Positions 21,044 to 29,402 of a stretch of 64,000 nt of DNA are shown piece by piece; position 1 is the first letter of the stretch, and the number at the start of each line of letters is the position of its first letter. The notes under the pieces were generated by a model. It saw only the letters and a list, made by a program, of their open reading frames with translations, searched no databases and was not told where the DNA came from. The stretch is from an uncultured Acidobacteriota bacterium. GTDB lineage: Bacteria > Acidobacteriota > Vicinamibacteria > Fen-336. The translations under genes were made by a program, and so were the position numbers. The stretch spans positions 1-64,000 of the forward strand of contig CADEEV010000018.1 in NCBI GenBank assembly GCA_902826455.1, written 5' to 3'.

Positions 21044-22086
21044 GACGGGAGTGGCTGCTCGCGGGGCTCGCCCTGCTCGCCACCCTCGGCGCCCTCGAGG
21101 CCGGCTTCCGCCTGCTGGCGGCGGCGCAGGGCCGCCGCACCCTCGCCGCGGCCGAGACGCGTCGCTCCTCGCTCGGACCGGCGGACGAGGCGCGCCTCGG
21201 CGACATCGTGCGGCCGAGCCCGCTGCGCGACGTCGTCTACGAGCTCGTGCCCGATCTCCACGTGCGTTTCCTCGGCCAGCCGCTCTCGACGAGCGCGGCC
21301 GGCTTCCGGGACCGCGGCTATCCCCTTGCGAAGCCCGCGGGCACGCGCCGGGTTCTCGGCATCGGGGACTCGGTGATGTTCGGCTGGGGCGTCGCGGACG
21401 GCCTCGACTACCTGTCGCTGGCGGAGGCGCGCCTGGCGAGCCCCGGCCGGGCCGTCGAGATCCTCAACCTGGCGGTGCCCGGCTACAACTCCGTGATGGA
21501 GGTCGCCGCCCTGCGCGAGCGCGGGCTCGCCTACGCACCGGACCTGGTGGTCGTGGGCCTGTGCGGGAACGACGGCGGGCTTCCCTACTTCCTGCAGGAC
21601 CCGCCGGAGCCGTTCGCCTACGACCGCTCGTTCCTGGTCGACTTCGTACGGGCGCGCCTGGCCGGCGAGACCGACGAGGAGGGCGATGCGAGCGGCCTCG
21701 TGATCCGGCCCTTGAACGCGGGCTGGCGCGCGGCGCGCTCGGGCCGCGCCGCCCGGGTGCCTCCCCGCTACGCCCACATGACGGGGCTCACGGCCTTCCG
21801 TCGCGCCTTCGAGGAGCTCCGCGAGCTCGCCACTCTCCACGGCTTCGAGGTGCGGGTGCTCTACTATCCGAACGCGCCGCCGGAGATGCGGGAGATCGTG
21901 TCCGAGGTCGGCTTCCAGAGCGTCAACACGGCCGGGGCCATCCGCCGCTTCCTGAACGAGCGGGGCGGCGAGGCGGCGCTCTCGCAGCTCCGGCTCTCGG
22001 CACGCGACCCGCATCCCTCCGGCGCCGGCCACGCGCTGATCGCGGACGTGCTGGCGCCGGAGCTCGAGAAGACCCTCGGCCCCTAG
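21040..22086 (+). CDS. Membrane-anchored SGNH/GDSL-type hydrolase
   Basis: 348 residues: an N-terminal TM anchor (WLLAGLALLATLGALEAGF), then an SGNH fold. Catalytic blocks are GIGDSVMFGWG (Ser111), the oxyanion Gly in LNLAVPGYNS, CGNDGG (Asn), and DPHPSGAGH (Asp/His) near the end. It may be an esterase acting on wall or exported polysaccharide; AlgJ/AlgX-like roles are possible. No ATG, GTG or TTG start is available before the TM segment. The frame opens at CTG 21040, overlapping the ABC-F stop as CTGA, so a CTG start is proposed. Confidence 0.8.
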
Positions 22087-22880
22087 ATCCGGCCGGCCTT
22101 GCGGGCGGCGCGCGCCCACAGCCAGTCGTTGAGGCCGGGCGCCACAGCGTTCAGCCAGACGAGGCCGCGCGACAGGGCGTGGGGGTAGACCTCGGGCGTC
22201 GGATGCTTCGCGCAGCCCACGATCGCGCGGGCCACGTCGAGGGCGGTCTGCTGCGGCCCGACGGCGCCGCCCTTGCGGCCCTGCGACTCGCGCTCGGCCA
22301 CCTCCACGAACTCGCTCTCGGTGCCGATCGGATGGACCGACGAGGCGTACACGCCGCTGCCGCGCAGCTCGACGCGCAGCGCCTCCGTGAGGCTGATCTG
22401 GGCGGCCTTCGTCGCGGCGTAGGCCCCGCCGGCCGGCATCGCCCGGTGCCCGACGATCGACGAGATGTTGACGATCAGGCCCCGGCCCTGGCGCCGCATG
22501 ATGGGGATCGCCGCCTGGCAGCCGTACACCGTGCCCAGGTAGTTGACGCGCATCAGGCGCTCGTAGTCGGCGGCCGGCGTCTCCTCGACACGGCCGCGCA
22601 CCCCGTAGCCCGCGTTGTTCACGAGCACGTCGAGGCGGCCGAAGCGCTCGACCGTCGCGTCCACGAAGCGCCGCACCTGCTTCTCGTCGGCCACGTCGAG
22701 GGCCAGCACGAGGGCCTCGGAGCCGCTCGCGCGGATCGCCTCCGCCAGGGCGTCGAGGCGGTCGGTGCGACGCGCGCCGATCGCGACGCGCGCGCCCTCC
22801 CGGGCGAACTCGAGGGCCGTGGCCCGTCCGATGCCGGCCGAGGCGCCCGTGATCGCCACGACCGCGCCCGTGATCTGCAT
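22083..22880 (-). CDS. Short-chain dehydrogenase/reductase
   Basis: 265 residues, classical SDR. Seen: TGASAGIGRATA (NAD(P) binding), NNAGYG, and the Ser-Tyr-Lys triad in NISSIVG and GGAYAATKAAQISL. An Arg cluster after the second strand (ARRTDRL) suggests NADP(H). The C-terminal region (GLVWLNAVAPGLNDWLWARAARKAG) is typical of membrane-associated members. The substrate is unknown. It lies 13 bases after the hydrolase gene in the same operon. Confidence 0.92.
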   Translation of the reverse strand: MQITGAVVAITGASAGIGRATALEFAREGARVAIGARRTDRLDALAEAIRASGSEALVLALDVADEKQVRRFVDATVERFGRLDVLVNNAGYGVRGRVEETPAADYERLMRVNYLGTVYGCQAAIPIMRRQGRGLIVNISSIVGHRAMPAGGAYAATKAAQISLTEALRVELRGSGVYASSVHPIGTESEFVEVAERESQGRKGGAVGPQQTALDVARAIVGCAKHPTPEVYPHALSRGLVWLNAVAPGLNDWLWARAARKAGRI

Positions 22881-22893
22881 GGCCGGGAGGCTA

Positions 22894-23556
22894 TCAGAGT
22901 CCGAGAGCGTCGAGGAAGCGCGTCGTCTCCGAGACGAGGAGAGCCTCGATCGCGGCCGCCTTCAGGCCGGCGCCCCGCGCGCCCTTGTAGCCATGGTCGG
23001 CGCCCTCGATGCGGACGAGCCGCGCGCGGGAACCGAGCCGCGCCGTGACCGCCTCGATCAGGTCCCAGCGCGCGAACTCGTCGCGCGTTCCCTGGAGGAA
23101 CAGCATCGGCGCCGTCACCTGGGGCAGGTGCCGGTCGCGGAGCTGCGTGGGCTTGCCCGGCGGGTGCAGCGGATAGCCGAGGAAGATCAAGGCGTCGGCC
23201 GCGACTCCGGCGGCCACCGCCTGCGACGCGATCCGGCCGCCCATGGACTTGCCTCCGAGCACCACGCGCGCGGCGCCTCGGCGCCGCACCTCGTCCGTGA
23301 CTGCGGCGACCGTCGCCTCGAGGACGGGAGCAGGATCGGGGAAGCGGCGTCCCTCCTCGGTATACGGGAAGTTGTAGAGCACGACGGCACGCCCGGAGGC
23401 CGCGAGAGCCTCCGCGATCCGCAGCAGGAACGGCGTCTGACGGCTCCCTCCCGCCCCCGGTCCGAGCGCCACGACGGTGCTTCCGGCGCCGTGGAGCGTA
23501 GCGGAGACCTCGCGTTCGCCCACGCGGACAGTGATCGGCGTCACGCCCGCGAGCAT
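22894..23556 (-). CDS. Alpha/beta hydrolase of the KANL3/Tex30-like type
   Basis: About 220 residues. Seen: ALGPGAGGSRQTPFLL near the N-terminus, the nucleophile elbow GGKSMGGR, LGYPLHPPGKP, FLQGTRDEFA (Asp) and GADHGYKG (His). These are the hallmarks of this small hydrolase family. The substrate is unknown. The ATG at 23556 is preferred. A GTG at 23592 would add 12 residues, but would leave two bases to the divergent start at 23595. The SDR gene follows closely. Confidence 0.82.
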   Translation of the reverse strand: MLAGVTPITVRVGEREVSATLHGAGSTVVALGPGAGGSRQTPFLLRIAEALAASGRAVVLYNFPYTEEGRRFPDPAPVLEATVAAVTDEVRRRGAARVVLGGKSMGGRIASQAVAAGVAADALIFLGYPLHPPGKPTQLRDRHLPQVTAPMLFLQGTRDEFARWDLIEAVTARLGSRARLVRIEGADHGYKGARGAGLKAAAIEALLVSETTRFLDALGL

Positions 23557-23594
23557 AACCTCGCGTCGGACCACGGTGTAAACTGACGCCACTC

Positions 23595-24287
23595 ATGCCC
23601 ACCCGCCGCATCGTCGTCGTGTCTCAGGTCGATCTCTCTCCAGAGCTGGGAGATACGGTGCTGTGGCGGCCGGGCGTCGAGCGCGTCTTCTGGCCCGATC
23701 CCGCCGGCGCGTTCAAGACCATCGAGAACGCGAACCCCCGGCTCGTGGTGGTCGACGGCGCCGACACGGTGGCCGCCTGCGCCCTCATCGGGGAGCTGCG
23801 GGCCGACGTGCGCACGCGCCCGCTCTCGATCGCGGCCTTGAGCCGCTCCACGGGCCTCGAGGACGAGGCGGCGCTGCGCGGCGCCGGCGCCAACCTGGTG
23901 CTCTCGGGCCACGTGGACCCGTACCTGTGGGACGGCCGGCTCGAGGAGCTGATGACCGTCCCGAAGCGCCGCGACCTGCGCATCCCCGTGCTCTTCGAGC
24001 TGTGGTCGCGCTTCGACTCGGAGGCGCCGGCCGTCGCAGGCACCGCCCTGAACGTTAGCTTGAACGGGGCGCTGATCGAGACAGAGGAGTTCCTGGACGT
24101 GGGCTCGAAGCTGGACCTCGCCTTCGAGCTGCCGGGCGACGCCGACCGCCTGAAGGCGCTCGGCCAGGTCGTGCGAGAGGACGACGCGGGCACGGGGCGC
24201 TATCGCGCCGGCGTCGAGTTCCTCGTCCTGCGGGGCGACGCACGCGCCCGCCTCGCCGCGTTCCTCGGCGAGACTCCGGAGGCCTGA
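23595..24287 (+). CDS. Response-regulator-like N-terminal region fused to a PilZ domain
   Basis: 230 residues. The N-terminal ~120 residues resemble a receiver domain (RLVVVDGADTV; TRPLSIAALS; GAGANLVLSG), but the usual acidic pair and the conserved Lys are not clear, so it may not be phosphorylated. The C-terminal ~110 residues are PilZ: RRDLRIPV, then TALNVSLNGALIE (NxSxxG) and AGVEFLV. It probably reads c-di-GMP. It is followed one base later by the gspA-like gene, which suggests a link to secretion or pilus function. The start has no Shine-Dalgarno sequence and a TAAACT ten bases upstream. Confidence 0.82.
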   Translation: MPTRRIVVVSQVDLSPELGDTVLWRPGVERVFWPDPAGAFKTIENANPRLVVVDGADTVAACALIGELRADVRTRPLSIAALSRSTGLEDEAALRGAGANLVLSGHVDPYLWDGRLEELMTVPKRRDLRIPVLFELWSRFDSEAPAVAGTALNVSLNGALIETEEFLDVGSKLDLAFELPGDADRLKALGQVVREDDAGTGRYRAGVEFLVLRGDARARLAAFLGETPEA

Positions 24288-24288
24288 G

Positions 24289-25824
24289 ATGTACGAGGCC
24301 TACTACGGCTTCCGGGAGAAGCCGTTCAACCTCACGCCGGACCCGAAGTACTTGTTCCTCTCGGCGCGGCACACGGAGGCCTTCGCGCACCTGGAGTTCG
24401 GCCGGCGCGAGCGCGGCGGCTTCATCGTCATCACCGGCGAGGTGGGCACCGGCAAGACGACCCTGGCGCGCTACTTCCTCGGCAACCTGGGCGAGCAGGC
24501 GGCGACGGCGGTCGTGCTCTACCCCGCGCTCACCGCGGCCGAGCTGCTGCGCTCGATCCTCGACGACCTCCACGTCCCGGTCGCGGGCGACTCGCTCAAG
24601 GACCTGGTGGACGCGCTCCACAAGTTCCTGCTCGAGAGCCACGCGGCCGGCCGCAACGTGGTGCTGCTGATCGACGAGGCCCAGGACCTGTCGTCGGACG
24701 TGCTGGAGCAGATCCGGCTCATCTCCAACCTCGAGACGGACACGGAGAAGCTGATCCAGATCGTGCTCATGGGCCAGTCGGAGCTCCACGAGCAGCTCAG
24801 CCGGCGCGAGCTGCGGCAGCTCGCGCAGCGCGTGACGGCCCGCTATCACCTGGCGCCTCTCAACCGGGAGGAGACCGAGGAGTACATCCGCCACCGCCTG
24901 CGGGTGGCCGGCGGCGAGGACAAGGTGGCCTTCACGGCCGGCGCCCTGGCCGCGATCCATCGCAACGCCGGCGGCGTCCCGCGCCTGGTCAACCTCATCT
25001 GCGATCGCGCGCTGCTCGCGGGCTACGTGAAGGCCACGCGGCAGGTGGACGCGGCGATGGTGCGGCGGGCGGCCCGCGAGGTGCGCGGCGAGGAGCCGGG
25101 AGCGGCCTGGTCGCCGGCGCTCGCCGCGGGCTGGGGACTCGCGGCCGTGCTCGCCGGCGTGGTCGCGTTCGGCGTGCTGAGCCGGGGTCCCGCCTCGGCG
25201 ACGGCGGTGCGCCCCGAGCCCACGCCGGCCGCAAGCCCCGTCGCGACCCCGGTGCCCGCCACGGCGCCCGCCGGCGCCCTCGACGCGCTGCTGCTCTCCC
25301 TGCCTCCCGCCGGCTCCTTCGAGACCGCTGTGGCCGCGGTCCAGGGACTCTGGGGCGCGGGACCCCTCGAGCGCAGCTTCGTGCGCACGCATCTCGAACA
25401 GCTGCGGAGATTCGACGTGCCGGTGGTGCTCGAGATGTTCCACCCCTCGCGCCGTGCCACGAGCTACGTCGCTCTGCTCTCGCTCGGCGGCGACGTCGCG
25501 GTGGTGGGAGACGGCCGCGGCGGCACGCTGAGCGTGTCCCTCGCCGAGCTCGACCGCCGCTGGACGCGCCAGGCCCTGTTCCTCTGGCGCGACGTCGAGG
25601 CGACGGGCGGCGGTCACGACCCCGTGCGCACGGCCGCCTTCGTGCGCGCCAGCCTGACGCGGCTCGGGTACGAGGGAGCCGTTGCGGACCTCACGGCCGA
25701 GGTCGCGCGCTTCCAGCGCGACACCGAGCTCGCCGCCGACGGCGTGATCGGCAACCAGACCCTGATGGCCTTGTACAGCCTGGGCCTCTACGAGCGGCCC
25801 CGCTTGTCCGCGAGGCCGCGATGA
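24289..25824 (+). CDS. gspA: GspA/ExeA-type ATPase with C39-like and peptidoglycan-binding domains
   Basis: 511 residues. N-terminal AAA domain: FGRRERGGFIVITGEVGTGKTT (Walker A Lys56) and LLIDEAQDLS; the Y.F...PF...PDP.Y opening is typical of ExeA. A TM segment at about 280-300 is followed by a Pro/Ala linker. The periplasmic part has a C39-peptidase-like fold without obvious catalytic Cys, and ends with a peptidoglycan-binding motif (FQRDTELAADGVIGNQTLMAL). In Aeromonas, ExeA with ExeB inserts the type II secretin through the wall. gspB overlaps by ATGA. Confidence 0.92.
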   Translation: MYEAYYGFREKPFNLTPDPKYLFLSARHTEAFAHLEFGRRERGGFIVITGEVGTGKTTLARYFLGNLGEQAATAVVLYPALTAAELLRSILDDLHVPVAGDSLKDLVDALHKFLLESHAAGRNVVLLIDEAQDLSSDVLEQIRLISNLETDTEKLIQIVLMGQSELHEQLSRRELRQLAQRVTARYHLAPLNREETEEYIRHRLRVAGGEDKVAFTAGALAAIHRNAGGVPRLVNLICDRALLAGYVKATRQVDAAMVRRAAREVRGEEPGAAWSPALAAGWGLAAVLAGVVAFGVLSRGPASATAVRPEPTPAASPVATPVPATAPAGALDALLLSLPPAGSFETAVAAVQGLWGAGPLERSFVRTHLEQLRRFDVPVVLEMFHPSRRATSYVALLSLGGDVAVVGDGRGGTLSVSLAELDRRWTRQALFLWRDVEATGGGHDPVRTAAFVRASLTRLGYEGAVADLTAEVARFQRDTELAADGVIGNQTLMALYSLGLYERPRLSARPR

Positions 25825-26399
25825 GCCTCATCCTCGAGGCGCTGCGCAAGCGCGAGCGCGAGAAGCAGGTTCCGGAGCGCGGGTTCCTGGTGATGGCGCC
25901 CACGCCCTGGGCCGCGGCGCCAGGCCGCAGCCTGGGGACGCTGCTCCTCGCCGGCCTCGTGGCCTTCGGCCTTGGCGTGGCCTTCATGGCCTGGCGGACG
26001 CCCCGTGCGCTGCCGCCGGCGCCGCCCGCCACCGTCCCTGCCCTCGCCGTGCCGGGGCACGCGACGCCCGGCACGCTCCTGCCGGCGCCCGTTCCGACGC
26101 TGCCAGCGGTCGTCGCGCCGCTCCCGGCGCCACGCGCCGAGCCGGGGCCGCCCCAGCCCGTGATGCCGGCGTCGGATCCGACCGCCGAGCCCGGCCCGGC
26201 GCCCACGCGCGAGACGCCGCCGGATCCCGCCCACTTCGTCCTGCAGGCGATCAGCGAGCGCGACGGGCGGCCGGTGGCGTTGATCAGCGACCGCCTCATG
26301 CGCGAAGGCGACGTCTGGCAGGGGGCCCGGGTCCTCCGCATCGGCGACACCGAGGTCGAGCTCGAGGTGGGCGGCCAGCGCGTGACGCTGCGCTTCTAA
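25821..26399 (+). CDS. gspB: GspB-like type II secretion assembly protein
   Basis: 192 residues. The start MSLILEALRKREREKQ is the GspB hallmark. A TM segment (LGTLLLAGLVAFGLGVAFMAW) and a long proline-rich periplasmic linker follow. The C-terminal domain (AISERDGRPVALISDRLM...GDTEVELEVGGQRVTLRF) fits the GspB C-terminus. It partners GspA; no other type II secretion gene is in the window. Confidence 0.9.
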   Translation: MSLILEALRKREREKQVPERGFLVMAPTPWAAAPGRSLGTLLLAGLVAFGLGVAFMAWRTPRALPPAPPATVPALAVPGHATPGTLLPAPVPTLPAVVAPLPAPRAEPGPPQPVMPASDPTAEPGPAPTRETPPDPAHFVLQAISERDGRPVALISDRLMREGDVWQGARVLRIGDTEVELEVGGQRVTLRF

Positions 26400-26401
26400 C
26401 C

Positions 26402-27448
26402 ATGGAACCGACGCACCTCCGGAGCCACACGCCGCTGTCGCTGGCGACGCATTTCCGCGATCTCGGCCTCAGCCCGACACTCGCGCGCCGCGTCGTGAAC
26501 CGCGTCGTGGGCGAGGACCGCGACGACCTCGAGGGGATTCCGGGCCTGCCCCGGCGCGCGAGCGACGCCCTCCAGGGTCACGGCGACCTGCGTCGGCTGC
26601 GCGTCGTGGACCGCCGCCGCAGCGCCGTGGATCCCTTCGTGAAGTACCTGTTCGAGTCCGTGGACGGGCGGCGCTTCGAGACGGTGCGGATACCCCTCGA
26701 GAAACCGCGCTTCAGCGTGTGCGTCTCGTCCCAGGTGGGTTGTGCCCTCGCCTGCGGCTTCTGCGAGACCGGCCGGCTGGGCTTCGAGCGCAACCTCGAG
26801 GCCTGGGAGATCGTCGAGCAGGTGCTGACGGTGCGCCGCGAATCTCCGGAGCGTCCCGTGACCGGCGTCGTCTTCCAGGGCCAGGGCGAGCCGTTCCAGA
26901 ACTACGACGCCGTGATCCGCGCCGCCGAGATCCTGCGCGATCCGAGCGGCGGGCGGCTGCGCGGCGATCGCATCACGATCTCGACCGTGGGCCTGCTGCC
27001 GATGATCGAGCGCTACACGGACGAGGGTCATCCCTATCGCTTGATCCTGTCGCTCACCTCGACGGACCCGGAGAAGCGGGCGCGGCTCTTGCCCGTGGCC
27101 CGGCGCTACGACGTGGCGGACCTCGCGCAGGCCATGCGGCGTCACCAGGCGCGCCGGGGCGGGCCCGTCAACCTCGCGTGGGTGTTGATGTCCGGCGTCA
27201 ACACCGGTGCGGACGAGGCCCGCGAGCTCGGCCGGCTGTTCCGAGGCGTCAAGGTGCGGCTCTCGGTGATCGACGTCAACGATCCGACGGGAGAGTTCGA
27301 GCGCGCCGGCGACGAGGAACGCAGCGGGTTCCTGAACGCACTTGCCGAGAACGGGATCGGCTTCGTGCGGCGCTACTCGGGCGGGCCGGACATCCACGCG
27401 GCGTGCGGCATGCTGGCGTCGGCCGCGCGCGGAGGCGCCGTCGTATGA
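26402..27448 (+). CDS. RlmN-like radical SAM RNA methyltransferase
   Basis: 348 residues. Radical SAM cluster cysteines C114, C118 and C121 (CALACGFC) follow the family's FSVCVSSQVG, where C107 matches the conserved upstream Cys. The C-terminal C335 (DIHAACGMLA) is the methyl-carrying Cys of RlmN/Cfr. RlmN methylates A2503 of 23S rRNA and A37 of tRNA. The canonical GMGEP is GQGEP here, so the sequence is a divergent member; target not certain. It starts two bases after gspB. Confidence 0.85.
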   Translation: MEPTHLRSHTPLSLATHFRDLGLSPTLARRVVNRVVGEDRDDLEGIPGLPRRASDALQGHGDLRRLRVVDRRRSAVDPFVKYLFESVDGRRFETVRIPLEKPRFSVCVSSQVGCALACGFCETGRLGFERNLEAWEIVEQVLTVRRESPERPVTGVVFQGQGEPFQNYDAVIRAAEILRDPSGGRLRGDRITISTVGLLPMIERYTDEGHPYRLILSLTSTDPEKRARLLPVARRYDVADLAQAMRRHQARRGGPVNLAWVLMSGVNTGADEARELGRLFRGVKVRLSVIDVNDPTGEFERAGDEERSGFLNALAENGIGFVRRYSGGPDIHAACGMLASAARGGAVV

Positions 27449-28704
27449 AGAGACGCGTGCTGCTGACGACGGTCTGTGCCTTGCTGGTCTCGGCCTGCGC
27501 GTCCGCCGACGCTCCCGGAACGCCGGCGCCTTCGCCCACGCCCACGACCGGCGCGCGCTTCCCGTTCCCACAGCACGTGACCTACGCCGCCGGCACCCTC
27601 AGGCTCACGCGCCGCACCCAGGCGCAGCAGGACGACGACGTCCGCGCGCTCTACGCGCGCTGGAAGACCCGCTACCTGGCGAGCGCCGGCGCTGCCGGCG
27701 ACGGCTCGCCGCTGTATCGGGTGAGCTTCGGCTCGAGCAATCCCGGCCGCACCGTCTCCGAGGGACAGGGCTACGGCATGGTGATCGTGGCCCTCATGGC
27801 GGGCCACGATCCCGACGCGCGCGCGCTCTTCGACGGGCTGTGGCGTTTCGTCCTCGCCCACCCGAGCGGCAGCGACGAGCGGCTCATGGGCTGGCAGGTC
27901 CCGGAGCAGGGCAGCTCGGACAGCGCCTTCGACGGCGACGCGGACATCGCCTACGGCCTCGTTCTCGCCGACCGGCAATGGGGCAGCGCGGGCGCCGTCG
28001 ACTACGCGACGGCCGCGCGGCGCGTGCTGGCCGGGGTGCTCGAGTCCACGATCGGTCCCCAGAGCCGCCTCCCGATGCTCGGCGACTGGACCGATCCCGG
28101 CGGCTCGCCCCACAACCAGTACACGCCGCGCACGTCCGACTTCATGCCGGCGCACTTCCGCGCCTTCGCGCGCCTCACGGGCGACCCGGCCTGGAACGAG
28201 GTGGTGGCCCGGACCCAGGCGGTCATCACGGCGCTGCAGGCGCAGTCCGCGCCGGCCACGGGCCTTCTCCCGGACTTCGTGGTCCAGGCGAACCGTACGC
28301 CGCGCCCCGCGCCCGCCGGCTTCCTCGAGGGCGAGAACGACGGCGCCTATTTCTACAACGCCTGCCGCGACCCATGGCGCATCGCGACCGACGCGCTCGT
28401 CAGCGGCGACGCCACGTCGCTGGCCCAGGCCCGCAAGATCAGCCGTTGGCTGCGCGGCGCCACCGGCGGCGACCCGCGCCGGATCGCGGCGGGCTACCGT
28501 CTCGACGGCCGGCCCATCGACACGGGCTACTTCACGACGGCGTTCGCGGCGCCGCTGGCCGTGGCCGCGATGACCGACCCGGACGGCCAGGCCTGGCTCG
28601 ACGGCGTCTACGACGCCGTGCGCGATCACCCCGAGGATTACTACGAAGACAGCCTCGCGCTGCAGGCGCTGTTCGTGCTCACCGGCAACTACTGGGCGCC
28701 GTAG
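27445..28704 (+). CDS. Glycoside hydrolase family 8 lipoprotein
   Basis: 419 residues, an endo-glucanase/chitosanase/xylanase-type inverting hydrolase. The signal peptide ends in a lipobox-like LVSAC, so it is probably lipidated. GH8 motifs: SEGQGYGM (likely acid Glu106) and the signature AFDGDADIAYGLVLADRQW (Asp163/Asp165). The (alpha/alpha)6 pattern continues to YFTTAFAAPLAV. Substrate beyond beta-1,4 glycans not assigned. It overlaps the RlmN-like stop by ATGA. The end converges with FkbM with a 16-base overlap. Confidence 0.92.
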   Translation: MKRRVLLTTVCALLVSACASADAPGTPAPSPTPTTGARFPFPQHVTYAAGTLRLTRRTQAQQDDDVRALYARWKTRYLASAGAAGDGSPLYRVSFGSSNPGRTVSEGQGYGMVIVALMAGHDPDARALFDGLWRFVLAHPSGSDERLMGWQVPEQGSSDSAFDGDADIAYGLVLADRQWGSAGAVDYATAARRVLAGVLESTIGPQSRLPMLGDWTDPGGSPHNQYTPRTSDFMPAHFRAFARLTGDPAWNEVVARTQAVITALQAQSAPATGLLPDFVVQANRTPRPAPAGFLEGENDGAYFYNACRDPWRIATDALVSGDATSLAQARKISRWLRGATGGDPRRIAAGYRLDGRPIDTGYFTTAFAAPLAVAAMTDPDGQAWLDGVYDAVRDHPEDYYEDSLALQALFVLTGNYWAP

Positions 28705-29402
28705 CTTCCGACGCTGCGGAAGATGAAGTTCCGACCGTCTTCGCAGACGCTGGCCTCGTAGCCGAGGCCCGTCAGGAGTTCCAGGCAGCGCGTCCGATTC
28801 TCGTTCTCCCACAGCTCGACGTAGAGCATGGGGCGATGGGCCCGCAGCGTGGCGAGCCCGCCCTCGAGGACGAACCACTCGAAATTCTCGACGTCGATCT
28901 TGATCGCCGCCGGGCCCGGCGCCATGGCGAACCCGAAATCGTCGAGCCGGCGCATCGGCACCGAGCGCCGCAGCCCCTCGTTGCGCTCGCCGATGCTGTC
29001 GTGGACGACGTGGCTGAGGCCGTGGCGCCGCGCGCCGTGCTCGACGGGCAGCACCATCTCCGCCGCCCCTTCGCGGTCCCCCAGGGCGCAGGCCTCCACC
29101 TGCACGTTGGCGAGGCCGTAGCGCCCGATGACGCGTCGCAGGACGGCCAGGTTCTCCGACATGGGCTCGAAGGCCACGACCCTGCCCCGGCGCACGTGAC
29201 GCGACAGGTGGACGGTCATCACGCCGAGGTTTGCGCCGATGTCGAGGACGAGGCCGTCCTCGGGGATCGCCTGCAAGAAGCTGAAGAACCCGCGCTCCTC
29301 GCCATCCTTGCGCAGCGTCGCGACCTTGTAGCGCGCGAACAGGTACAGGTAGCTCTCGAGTCCCAGGAGGCGCTGGAGCAGCCCGATCGTGAGTTCCTTC
29401 AG
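28689..29402 (-). CDS. FkbM-family SAM-dependent methyltransferase
   Basis: 237 residues. Motifs: LVLDIGANLGVMTVHLSRHV (SAM-binding loop), VVAFEPMSENLAVLRRVI, and IKIDVENFEWFVLEGG typical of FkbM. FkbM enzymes O-methylate sugars or small molecules. No ATG, GTG or TTG opens the frame ahead of the conserved region; a CTG at 29400-29402 overlaps the decarboxylase stop as CTGA and is taken as start. Gene order after a PLP decarboxylase suggests an accessory function, but no natural-product cluster is seen. Confidence 0.84.
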   Translation of the reverse strand: MKELTIGLLQRLLGLESYLYLFARYKVATLRKDGEERGFFSFLQAIPEDGLVLDIGANLGVMTVHLSRHVRRGRVVAFEPMSENLAVLRRVIGRYGLANVQVEACALGDREGAAEMVLPVEHGARRHGLSHVVHDSIGERNEGLRRSVPMRRLDDFGFAMAPGPAAIKIDVENFEWFVLEGGLATLRAHRPMLYVELWENENRTRCLELLTGLGYEASVCEDGRNFIFRSVGSYGAQ

